Assembly (NCBI GenBank): GCA_916613615.1
Contig: OU744720.1
Location: forward strand, 9,775,749-9,839,748
DNA from: Steromphala cineraria
Lineage: Eukaryota > Mollusca > Gastropoda > Trochida > Trochidae
Length of the DNA stretch: 64,000 nt
Direction of reading: 5' to 3'
Positions 48,305 through 57,859 of this stretch are shown piece by piece. The notes under the pieces were generated by a model that was given only the letters and a program-made list of their open reading frames with translations, had not been told where the DNA came from and ran no database searches. Every line of letters begins with the position of its first letter. Position 1 is the first letter of the stretch. The translations under genes were made by a program, and so were the position numbers.

Positions 48305-49183
48305 CATGTGTCTTGCCCAATTCCCGGAATTGCCCATTCCCTGGGTTTGGGCAACCACCCCTGCCCAATTCCCGGGAATGGGCAAATCAGATTTCAATTT
48401 GCCCAATCCCAGGGAATGAGCGAGGATTAAGATATAAACCAAATGGGAGCCAACAGTTATTACACTTGATTAATGACATTGTTTATTCTGTACAAACAGT
48501 TCTTGATACAATGTTAAATACAACACTATATCATTTAAATTGAACTTAATCTTTATTTATTTATTAAAAAATTCAAACAAAATTTAGTAATTAGGTAAAC
48601 AATCTAAAATATCCAAAACCAAAACAACTGTACTAAAAAAAACATTATTAATAAAATTTAAAACCAAACTTATTGTGACATTAACAGCAATTACAATGAT
48701 CCTTATTACTAAAATGGAAAAATATTTAAACAATTTAAAATAGCAATTTCAAACAAAGTTAACACATCATATTTCTGCAGTAGTCTATATTCTCTCTTTT
48801 CTTTAGTTGCTGTCTTGATTTTAGCTGATACGACATCTTCTATTGTAATGTCATATTCTTCTTTTAAAATAACTGAAAAGGTTTTTCGTGTTGACTAAGC
48901 TATCGAACTTTACCATGGTCCAGATGTTATGTGAAGCAAAATGACAAATACATAGTATATAAAGAGGCTAAGTAAAGTTCACAGCCCAGCAATACAATCA
49001 ATCAGCTTGTGTAAGCGTAATTATCCAATCCCAGGGAATGAGCAGTCGTTAACACTGCTCATTCTCAGGGATTAGCTGACCAATCACTGGGATTGGGCAA
49101 GCCCCCGACCATTGACGGGGATTAGGCAACGTTGTTGCCCAAACCCAGGGAATGAGCAATTCCGGGAATTGGGCACGACATAT
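48305..49183. mobile_element. About 880-bp foldback element with CCCAATTCCCGGAATTG ends
   Basis: Inverted ends of about 45 bp: left from 48311 (TTGCCCAATTCCCGGAATTG, then CATTCCCTGGGTTTGGGCAAC), right inverse from 49178 with two or three differences. Subterminal copies of CCCAATCCCAGGGAATGAGC and CCCAATTCCCGGGAATGGG lie inside each end in both orientations (48361-48424 and 49025-49125). TGCATTTCC and TGCATTTTT outside the ends may be an 8-9-bp target duplication. The 600-bp middle is very AT-rich with no open frame. Frames of 65 and 101 codons crossing the left end are discounted. Confidence 0.8.
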
Positions 49184-49618
49184 GCATTTTTCTAATGAAT
49201 GTTCTGCAAACAATTAATTTTAAATTAATTTTGATTTAGTAGATTTTCGAAGAACATTATCTCTAAGTAAAAGTTGGAATTATTGATTCTCGTGAAATAG
49301 ACAACTTTTACAAATCTATATCGTGAGAATATTTTCGATGTTCATCCCTCACTCGTTATGTAATATCTATTTAAATCAACTGCATGCTCATGGTTGTACA
49401 ATCTTGTCAGAAATGTGTGCAAGAAACGTAGGAAAAGAAATAGTTAGTGCAAATCAAGGAGAAGATTTTCCCTGGTATAATTTCATTATGTTTTGTATGG
49501 AAAGCAGATTACAAATCAGTAAGCATGTTTACTTGTGCCTTTTTTAATATTCAACGTATTGTAATTTTCATTTTTATTAGTCGACCTTGGAACATATCCT
49601 GGAAGTGTAAGCTTCTTA
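49184..49618. other. AT-rich spacer, nothing recognised
   Basis: Two short plus-strand frames (49323-49547, 49447-49698) have non-ATG starts and no motif; the second runs into the adjacent MITE. Confidence 0.4.
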
Positions 49619-49897
49619 AAGGGACAGTAGCACGATTTTTGAAAATATTTTCAATTTTCACTGATAATTGCACGTTGATGCCAAATGTGATAATTTGATA
49701 GTGTCAAAAATCTCATTACACAAACCAATCATCCATAGTCAGAGAACATGTTATGAAAAGGAATCGCTGAACTTTACATTATATATATGATGTATTACTG
49801 CCTCATTTAATTTTCCTACATTTTCCAATTGGAACCATTTATTTTCATATTCTTGACATAACCTTATATTCCCACTAAAAACCTGCTACCGCCCCTT
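49619..49897. mobile_element. MITE, AAGGGGCAGTAGC family, copy 3
   Basis: Left end AAGGGACAGTAGCACG and right end, reversed, AAGGGGCGGTAGCAGG, with TA at 49617-49618 and 49898-49899. It shares TCACTGATAATTGCACGTT and CTCATTACACAAACCAATC with copy 1 but lacks about 90 bp of its middle. Confidence 0.8.
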
Positions 49898-50099
49898 TAA
49901 GACAAGTTGGAAATAAATCTCAAGTTTACATTTTCCCCACTGATATTTCGGATAAAACACATTTGGTATCTAGTTTATCAATGATAAATTATCTGGTTTA
50001 TTTGGCATTGGTTCAATAATCAACATGACGACTCTTGATATCTTACCTCACAAACCGACGAGACTGACCGAATTGCTGTTAACAAAATATGTTAAAAAG
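49898..50099. other. Spacer, nothing recognised
   Basis: No feature seen before block e. Confidence 0.3.
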
Positions 50100-50320
50100 A
50101 TAACATCTGCTGCTGTATGAACATGTATATTCTGAAAATCTGATTCGAAAGAGCAAAACAGTCTTCTCATCATCAATTCCCGACCCAAATCATGCTGAAG
50201 ACCTTTCAGTAGAATAACAAGTGCTCTCCTTACGTTGTTATTTGCTTTTATTGCCAGCTGCTCTAGCATTGAGTGGTCAAACAATTTGAAAGCTTCCGTC
50301 ATGTACCTTTCAGTCATATC
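50100..50320 (+). repeat. Block e, copy 1 (second duplication array)
   Basis: Related to 53690-53850. The plus-strand frame gives RITSALLTLLFAFIASCSSIEWSNN..ASVMY, a hydrophobic run like a signal peptide. It aligns with ITWDLLSLLLAFHASCSCEWSNQ..SFMY in copy 2, with one in-frame three-base indel. In this copy the frame has a stop rather than an ATG upstream, and ATG-CTG-AAG lies in another frame, so if coding it is damaged. A minus-strand 89-codon frame over the same bases has no recognised family. Confidence 0.4.
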
Positions 50321-51599
50321 AGTATTCTCATATAATTTATATAAATTATTATATTATATTAAATAAGATATTTCTTGAATCAATACGAAATAAATGCTAA
50401 ATACATATCAATAAAACCCTTGCATTAAATCTTTTCTCGGTGACAATCGAGTTCACTTCGGATATTTGTAAGATGAACAATCACTGGTGTACAAGGTTGT
50501 TCATAAATGTTGTGCAGACAAATAAGTGGAACCAACTCAAAAATCAAACTAATTCCTGAAATTATCAGGAATGAACATATCATTTAAGATTGTATTTTCA
50601 TAGGAAGTAGAGATAATTGATCATGGTACCTAATTAATTATACATATAATTTCCACTAAAAGTCACTGACGTGTGTTTTGGATGTATTCGAGTTTTCTAG
50701 TTGCATATTTGTAAAAGTATGGTTCATGTATTCATGAACATTATTCATTTGTAAGTCGTTTTTGAATAATTGATTAAATTGAACACAAATTCTCAGCTTT
50801 AAGGGTACCTAATGGTACATTAATTATATAACACAAATGCGAACTAAAGCGCCTCTGCCAAAGTATTGCCAGGAGGATCCCTGTGGCCCTAAAACGTCCG
50901 ACAGATGTTCTGTTGGTTACAAATTGGACCACAAGATTGAGTGGTGGCATTGTTATAATATTGCTTCTCTAGTTATACCACTGTCCACGTCTTGTCTTGC
51001 TGTTCATGTACACTGGTCCCTTGCCATTATCACCTATGTCCAGTAACACATGATTTAGAATAAAAGTTGTTACTTTCATGATCGATTCAATATTTCAACA
51101 TTTTTAATAAAAACTCTATTATCTTTTCAGAATTTTCACATTGAAAGAAAAATATATGCCAAGATGGAAAGATTTTGGTAACAAGATACATGTAGAAATT
51201 TCGAAACACAACATGTGATACGTCCAAACGCCTACATAAACATCTTACAACTGTTTGTTTTATCAAGATGAAAACAATAAACTTCAGTTAAATAGATGTC
51301 ACCTATCATAAAGAAATGTTATGACAATCGACAGCAACTGTTAAAGATCCGTTAACGAGAGTTATACCTATTGTTCTTAAAATTTGAAAGGACGGATAAT
51401 ACATATTTGAAGTCATCGACAGGGTCATACACTTTCACATGTAAGAAGTTTTCTTATTTACTTTTGTCTATATATAATACGCGACCTCAAGTTAACAACC
51501 TAAATATTTCATTTTTATTTCGAATAAACAGACTAACTGTACAATGAACGATAACTTCATAACTCAAATAAACGTTGGGGACTTGGCATCAAGTAACCG
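50321..51599. other. AT-rich spacer, nothing recognised
   Basis: A 69-codon plus-strand frame at 50837-51046 has no recognisable domain. TA-rich runs lie near 50330-50370. Confidence 0.35.
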
Positions 51600-51895
51600 A
51601 TTCTTCTCCTGCGGATGAATCAATTATCAGAAAGGAGTACTAAGTTGTTGAACTACAAGGGCAATTTGTTTCAATTTATAAAGAGGTCTATGTCAGTACA
51701 ACCAGACAGAATTGATTGTTATATGCCCAAAGGATATGCGGATGTATTAAATAATCTATAAAATCCCCATTTGCCACCATGCACAGCAGCCAACCCTCTC
51801 TTGGGTATATACTGGTGAAGAAAATATGTAACCTCGTTAGTTCCGAAATAACTGATTTGTGTTACGATGGATATTGCCTAAGGTAACTCCACTCA
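51600..51895 (+). repeat. Block d, copy 2, with Kozak-context ORF
   Basis: Aligned to copies 1 and 3. Within it, GCCACCATGC at 51774-51782 is a textbook Kozak context. The ATG opens a 35-codon frame, MHSSQPSLGYILVKKICNLV then SSEITDLCYDGYCLR, ending at CTAAG|GTAACT, a good donor. CTATAAAA lies about 20 bp upstream of the ATG, too close for a usual TATA box. Copy 3 gives SLGYALVLKISHPISSG in the matching frame. No family recognised. Confidence 0.4.
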
Positions 51896-53689
51896 CAGAA
51901 GCTTCATCTTCATTGCAACTGTCAATAGATTGAGTTAATTTAATGTTGATTACATATTCATAATCGCTGTTCTATATTGTCATTCTTATCACTCGGCGGA
52001 GGATATTGCCGCTCTCTTCTTGTTTATATTGGCAGAAAGATGTAGATGTATGTTGGTTATTTGCGAAGATGAATTAATATTGTCACTCCAATTTTAGCGT
52101 ATAGATTAGCAACTGTATAGTCCGGGGATCTTTTTAAGCCAACCATTTTCAAAAGTCCTAGATCCGTCACTAATGTATAGCATATAGTTATATTTTTGAC
52201 TAAAATACCATACCACCAGGCCAACCATAGGTATTATGTGGCAACATAAGCTGCTTACCAGCAATCTCATAGGTTCTTAATTTTTATGTTGAAGGTCCTT
52301 GCTATGATTTGTTTCTTGCAACGAGCATCTGTAAGCACAGGTTCGAATCGATGAAATGACCTTAAATGTAAATTTTTGCACTTATAAATCGCGTTATATC
52401 AGATAAGATTATTAAGATATATTCTACATTGGAACAAAATCGGCGAGGAAACATATCTCAAAATATCTAAACTGTTTAATAGAAAATACAAAGAAGAGCA
52501 TTCTGGAACCAAAATCTGATCGATAACGTGACACACTGACGTTTTGACCTTGCAATTCACTTTCAACCAATGCTATTCACACAAACATGAATTGTAAAGT
52601 GGTCCATTAATTTGACTTGCTGCACCACTTGCTTTTTCCTTTTTAAAAAATGTCCCTTAGGCCATCCGTCTTATTTTTTGTGTTTCTTATCTTCTTAGTC
52701 CTTCTGCAACTGAGCGGCGGTAGGAAAAAATAAACAAAGTTAAAACATTGTTGTGTCTATTTGTAGATAAACCAGGGTCGATGGGAGATAAGAAACTCCA
52801 AAACATATGGTCGGCCTTACATAAGCACCCCCCTTCTCTTTAAAGACATGCCCTAGCGTTCATCCTCACGCCATTCTTTCCGTTTATACTACTGAAACGA
52901 ATCCTACTTTTTTTGTATGGAGATCTGTATTCCATTTTGAACGAACAAGATGAACTCCTTCCATGAAAAATAAGACCCGCTTCAGTTTATGGTGTGTTGA
53001 TTGTGTTATCGTATGACTCTTTCAGTATTTTCAACCTTGATATTGGCTTATTCATAAATGGAAGGCTTTGGTTTGACTCAAGCTTGATGTTTTGCTTTTA
53101 GAAGGATTAAAGGTTTTCAATTAGTGACAAGCCATAATACCTTTAAAACCTCTTTTAATCTTAAATATCTAAGATATTTCTGGCATTTAGCATTGAACAA
53201 AGATTAGTGGTCAATATATATATGGTTATATAGTTTTGCTGTCGCTTGTTCTTGGTCTCCCAGTGTTTTGGAACATAATCCAACGCAGATTTAAAACATT
53301 TGACGTCATTTGATCGATTATAAGCATTTGTTCGACCTCTTTGTCAAGTGACTTTGCACCGCATGCAGGGCCCCACGATTCTTCCCCATTATTCAAACCA
53401 CATGAAAATGTGTTTATTACAAGTAACATAACATAAAGTAAGAACTGAGGTACTTCAATTTCAGTTTTTTACTTTCAATATACTGTATAATGATTTCAAC
53501 TAGAAAATGAAAGATATGCCGATGACTAAAGTTCCATAAGGTTGTGTTCGGAAACAATGATGCAAAATTATAATAACGTAAGAAATGTAATTTCCTTCCT
53601 TTTAATCAAATGATTAAGGACACATGTGCATGCATTTTAAAATTGGTCATTCAGGAAATCATATTCCATCACTCACATTAATGACTGAG
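51896..53689. other. AT-rich spacer, nothing recognised
   Basis: GGTTCGAATC at 52340-52349 resembles a tRNA B box, but no A box or paired stems accompany it. A minus-strand 67-codon frame at 53226-53429 has no motif. Confidence 0.35.
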
Positions 53690-53910
53690 ACCTTGGAATG
53701 ATACAAGTTGTGTACATTAGGAGTTTCCTTAGTATAACATGGGACCTCTTATCGTTGTTATTAGCTTTTCATGCCAGCTGCTCTTGTGAGTGGTCAAACC
53801 AATCTCAACCGTCCTTCATGTACAAAGCCGAAACTGGTGTTTGGATGTTCTTTCCATTGTATCCCTTTACTCATTTGTATTCATCGTGTGTTTTCTGTTT
53901 TATGTATTGA
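53690..53910 (+). repeat. Block e, copy 2, with signal-peptide-like ORF
   Basis: Partner of 50100-50320. Here the frame begins with a real ATG (53698): MIQVVYIRSFLSITWDLLSL, then LLAFHASCSCEWSNQ, about 70 codons in all. The hydrophobic run followed by a small-residue and cysteine patch resembles a secretion signal with a cleavage site near ASCS. The nucleotide match to copy 1 is strong from AGTATAACA to TTCATGTAC. Whether either copy is expressed is unknown. Confidence 0.4.
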
Positions 53911-54272
53911 CATTATTACTTTAAAAAGCACTTTCGTCTTATAATCCTTCTTGAGTGCAAGGATAGTCAACTATTATAATTCATTGTAGTCAAACAACCA
54001 TGATCAAATATAATTGGAAATGTTCAGTAATGTTGTTTCCTGCAGATGACTCCAAAGTGTTGCAAAACATCGTGTTACTTGATACGGGCACTAAAATGCA
54101 GTCTTAGAGACCTGACAGACGACGATGTATTGGTAAAATGCAAAAGTTATATAGAAATGGCTGCCGAAAATGCAAATCACTGAGAGATACACAATCGTGA
54201 AAGCAAATGTTCTCTTGGGATATTTTAACAATAGTTAAAGATGACTGTGGCGATCTATGAAAGAGACTTGTG
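53911..54272. other. AT-rich spacer, nothing recognised
   Basis: No sustained frame or repeat end. Confidence 0.35.
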
Positions 54273-54600
54273 AATAGTAATAGTAATAGAGTATTTATAC
54301 CGCGCATTCATCCATGCTAGAGCATGCTTGAAGCGCACAAATATAGATTGTAAAAATGTCACAACTGGAAGGCGATTTTGAACATGTGAGTCTTGAGTTG
54401 GGTCTTAAAGATCTGGTAATCACAACAGTCTCTTAGACTCTGTGGGAGATTGTTCCAAGCATCAGATGCTGCAAAAGTGAAAGATCTTTGTCCATATTGC
54501 CAAATTGCACTTAAATACAGGGATTTCACCAAGGCATGGAAAAACATGGATCCTAAACTCGTATAGAGTTCCTTTATGAACAAACCCTAAGACAACCAGT
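54273..54600 (-). mobile_element. LINE 3' end (L2/CR1/RTE-type reverse transcriptase C-terminus)
   Basis: The minus-strand frame at 54583-54359 contains GQRSFTFAASDAWNNLPQSL and then RDCC..FKTQLKTHMFKIAF-QL-stop. This is the hallmark C-terminal tail of non-LTR retrotransposon proteins, downstream of the reverse transcriptase domain (R-S-F-x-x-A-A-x-x-x-W-N-x-L-P, then F-K-x-x-L-K-T). After the stop comes a 3' tail with GCGCTTCAAGC, ATGCGCGGTATAAATACTC and a (TATTAC)n end at 54274-54290. Everything upstream of the tail, including the polymerase and endonuclease, is missing: a typical 5' truncation. Confidence 0.85.
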
Positions 54601-54807
54601 GTCACCAATCACCACTTAACAACTTTCATAATGTCTGTCATACAATTTGGCTGGAGGTTACCTGAGCGAAATGCAATCGACAATGAATATGTATGAATTA
54701 CCTCGTGAACACTGTTTTCTTAACAAATGTTAAGGCCTGTAAACAAAATAAACTCCTAAAGTAAAAACAATACCATTTCGGATAATCTGTAAGAAAGGTG
54801 ACCATTC
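54601..54807. other. Spacer between LINE end and Tc1 element
   Basis: Nothing recognised. Confidence 0.4.
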
Positions 54808-54809
54808 TA

Positions 54810-56341
54810 AACTGAAATACAAAAGAAAGTACACACCCAAGTAATTTGTTAATTAATGACAACAAGACAAAATTTCCAGCATTTCAAAGGTACAATATTA
54901 ATAGTGAACCATTTTCAAACATGGCAAGGACAGGTATTTACTTCTCACTTCACACATCACTTCTCTACTTCTCATAGTGTCCACTAGGGGTATAATTTGA
55001 AATTTACACTCATTGTTTCTGCAATATTCCGTGGTCTGATGTCCATAAATGAGGAGTTAGTATCGGGTGTGACCCCATTACTGTTAATGCAAGCAAAGAC
55101 ACGTCTCCTCATTGAGAAAGTCAGACGTCAGATGACGTTATTAGGGATACGTTGCCACTGTTCATGTAGTGCCTGTTCCAGCTGTTGTATGTTGACTGGT
55201 TGCTCTAGGCGACGTCTAAGTCGTCTTCCCAAATAGTCCCAAAGATGCTCGATGGGGGATAAATCAGGGGAACGTGATGGCCAAGGCAAAACCTGGATGT
55301 TTTGTTGGTTGAGGAAGTCCATGTTGATCCTGGCAGTTTGTGGTCTGACGTTATCGTGTTGGTAAATCATCCCTTGGTGCTGCCTCTGTATGAAGGGGAC
55401 AACCACAGGCTGCAACACTTGATCCCTGTATCTCTGGGCTGTAAGGGTCTGACGAATTGTCACCAAATCGGTCGTCTGGTCCCCGTACACCCCGCCCCAG
55501 ACCATGATGCTGCCACCGCCATAGGGTACCACTTCTTGGACACACGCTGCAGCCTGTCTCTCGCCTCTACGCCTGTAAATCCTCACTCTGCCGTTTGCTG
55601 TGAAGAGGTTGAATCGACTTTCGTCGCTGAAGATCACTCTTGCCCAATCACGACGTTGCCAGCGTCTCACTCTCCTTGCCCAGTGTAGACGGTCCAGGCG
55701 ATGTTCGCGAGTCAGGGTCATTCCGAGGAACGGTCGGAAAGCCCGAATACCGGCAGCTCGAAGACTTCTCATGACAGTGTTTCTGCTGATGTGGTGTCCT
55801 AACGCCGTCGATGCCGTTGACGCCATTGTGACGAATCTGATGCGCAGATGCAGTGTGCGCAGATAACGGTCTTCAGCGGGGGTCGTCATCCTCGATCTTC
55901 CACTTCTAGGACGGTCCGATGTCTGGCCAGTCTGGTTATGACGTTGAAGCGGTCGAATGATCGTTTGTCTGGGGTGGCCAAACCTTCTGGCAATTTGGCT
56001 GTTTAAAACTCCAACTTCAGACATTCCAACGACTCTTTCTCGCTCTGCTGCTGTTAAACGTGGCATTTTCTCGTGCTTTTTTCGGAACACTCGTAGTAAA
56101 TGGTAGAATTCAGTGGTTTTTATACTCTTAGCACGCCCAAGTCATGTAGAAATTGAAAAAATCGTGATTTTCAAAAAAATCACTTTTACCTGAACTGACA
56201 TGCCTCGGATGCGTTTTGACGATATAATTTCATTGTTTCCGTTCGTAACATTAGGATAGAGCATAAAAAAATGCTACTTTGTAAATGAATATGAAATAAT
56301 ATGAAAATCTGTGGGTGTGTACTTTCTTTTGTACTTCAGTT
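54810..56341 (-). mobile_element. Tc1/mariner element, nearly intact
   Basis: 30-bp terminal inverted repeats with one mismatch: left 54810-54839 starts AACTGAAATACAAAAGAAAG, right 56312-56341 is its inverse (GTAC for ATAC). TA duplications at 54808-54809 and 56342-56343. Length 1532 bp. The transposase gene lies on the minus strand, and the element interrupts the second duplication array between blocks e2 and d3. Confidence 0.95.
55128..56066 (-). CDS. Tc1-like transposase, C-terminus cut by one stop codon
   Basis: Cut-and-paste DDE transposase inserting at TA. The first ATG (56066) gives MPRLTAAERERVVGMSEVGV, the conserved start; eight upstream in-frame codons begin with GTG and are not used. 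The readable product is 312 residues. The paired helix-turn-helix region spans about 1-110, with an AT-hook-like RPRSGRSR linker at 52-59. The catalytic core has D148 (IFSDES), D238 (YQHDN) and E273 (SPDLSPIEHLWD), i.e. DD34E, all present. The frame stops at TGA (55128-55130) after RIPNNVI. Past it the same frame continues with RRL-type residues found at the normal C-terminus (LTFSMRRRVFAC) and runs 47 codons to a stop at 54984. CGA to TGA is a single transition at a CpG. Apart from that, no lesion is visible, so the element is young. Confidence 0.88.
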   Translation of the reverse strand: MPRLTAAERERVVGMSEVGVLNSQIARRFGHPRQTIIRPLQRHNQTGQTSDRPRSGRSRMTTPAEDRYLRTLHLRIRFVTMASTASTALGHHISRNTVMRSLRAAGIRAFRPFLGMTLTREHRLDRLHWARRVRRWQRRDWARVIFSDESRFNLFTANGRVRIYRRRGERQAAACVQEVVPYGGGSIMVWGGVYGDQTTDLVTIRQTLTAQRYRDQVLQPVVVPFIQRQHQGMIYQHDNVRPQTARINMDFLNQQNIQVLPWPSRSPDLSPIEHLWDYLGRRLRRRLEQPVNIQQLEQALHEQWQRIPNNVI

Positions 56342-56343
56342 TA

Positions 56344-56836
56344 TTATAAAATAACTATATATAATAATAATTTTACAATATTTTCATTATTTCTATGAGT
56401 ATGTCGTAAACAGCACCTTAACATCCCATATCATGCATCCCAGATGTACATTTTGTTTATTAAAGTAATACAATAAAAACGATTTGACCACTGAAAATAC
56501 TTTTTCTGGGGTTTAACTACTAATTTGCCAGAAACAGTAGTTTAGAAAAAGATGGTGAGTGAACATATGACACTCAATATGCCATTGGGTACTAAAACAC
56601 GAAGCAACCGCCAAAAAAATATGTTTCCGTGTATGTCCTCGGCAGGTTTATTATTTTATATAAGTACATTGTTTAATGTAGATAGAGCAATGCTTATTTT
56701 TTTAAGAACACAATTAACATCACTAGCTAATTATGTATCTAACGTTTATTAAGTCAGAAAAATGAAGAAACCCATTATCACATTTAACAGTAATTGTAGA
56801 TTCTGTTTTATGAATGACGTCATTTGTTTTTAACAG
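56344..56836. other. AT-rich spacer, nothing recognised
   Basis: A 66-codon plus-strand frame at 56552-56752 has a non-specific composition. A TGACGTCA octamer lies near 56815. Confidence 0.4.
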
Positions 56837-57050
56837 AATCTAACTGAGGGGTTGTCGCGTTCAACAAAGTCTACAAGGCGGGAAGTTGATTGTTATATTC
56901 TCAAAGGTTATCAAGGGTTTATTAAATCATCAATGAAATCGCCATTGCCATCATATACGGCGAGTATTATTCTCTTGGGTACGCACTGGTGCTTAAGATA
57001 TCTCATCCCATTAGTTCTGGTAAGATCGGGATGCTCTGCTTAAAGCAAAT
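56837..57050 (+). repeat. Block d, copy 3, bounded by splice-like sites
   Basis: Aligned to 47525-47760 and 51600-51895 through TTGATTGTTATAT.CTCAAAGG, TATTAAATCATC and CTCTTGGGTA..CACTGGTG. A TTTGTTTTTAACAG acceptor at the left edge and TCTG|GTAAGA at 57016 could bound an exon of about 180 bases that is open in one frame (LTEGLSRSTKSTRREVDCYI and onward). The open frame here is not the one best preserved in copies 1 and 2, which weakens the coding case. Confidence 0.4.
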
Positions 57051-57857
57051 GGGAAAACAGCAGTCCTATTCATTCCAGACTAGTGTATTACAATTGCGTA
57101 AGATATGTGGTGTTGAGCAAGTTGAAAAAATGTCATGTTGTTCATGTTAAGATAGAAGGTATTTTATTTGAACGGCTAGTATTGGGGTATATGCAGAAAA
57201 TTGACAACGACTAACAAACGCGTTATTATCAACCTTCGGATGAATGTTTTAGGAGTGCAGGATACTTCAATTGTTAACTGGTCATATCTTATAATAATAG
57301 ATCGCACTTTTAAGTGATGCTACTAAATCGAATAACAAAATCAGTGCCACTTTTGTAAATTACCAAGCCGGTACTGTTGAAGAGGTTACTCGAGAATACT
57401 CACTCACTCAACAACTTCACTAAAGATACTGTGTTTGGAAAGTGTATATTTGGTCGATTGTATTATTTGTTAAAACCTATTTGTTATGTTCTTGTTTTTG
57501 ATTCGTGCAATACTTCCAGTGAATATCGCTATCAGTCCAAATAGTAATTTCAGCAAATACATTAATATGTACCTTCACTTTGAAATAACACGTCCAATGA
57601 GAAACACGTTGTTCCAACTCCAAAAAAGTAGTTTTCGAGTAGCAGGGGTTCATAGTTTAAATGCTTATGATATATTACTACATTATCTGATTTCAAACAA
57701 ATTTGGCAGGCATGTGTACAATTGGTTCCTTCGAGTAAAACAATTACCATAGTTTTAAAAAAAACTTATATCTTAGAACAATGCTTAAATATGTTTTTAG
57801 TTCCACACTGTTCTATGTACCTTTTCAATACATGCAATATTATAACATCTAAATATA
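57051..57857. other. AT-rich spacer, nothing recognised
   Basis: An 88-codon plus-strand frame at 57486-57752 has no recognised motif. Confidence 0.35.
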
Positions 57858-57859
57858 TA

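Noticed and set aside
48238..48543. 101-codon plus-strand frame
   Set aside because: It spans the inverted end of the foldback element and repeats its CCCAATTCCCGG motifs.
52335..52355. GGTTCGAATC as part of a tRNA
   Set aside because: There is no A box at the right distance and no cloverleaf pairing; the motif is short enough to occur by chance.
55302..55866. Plus-strand frames opposite the Tc1 transposase
   Set aside because: They are antisense shadows of a clear DD34E transposase; the same holds for 34638-34859 and 34813-35130 at the other Tc1 copy.
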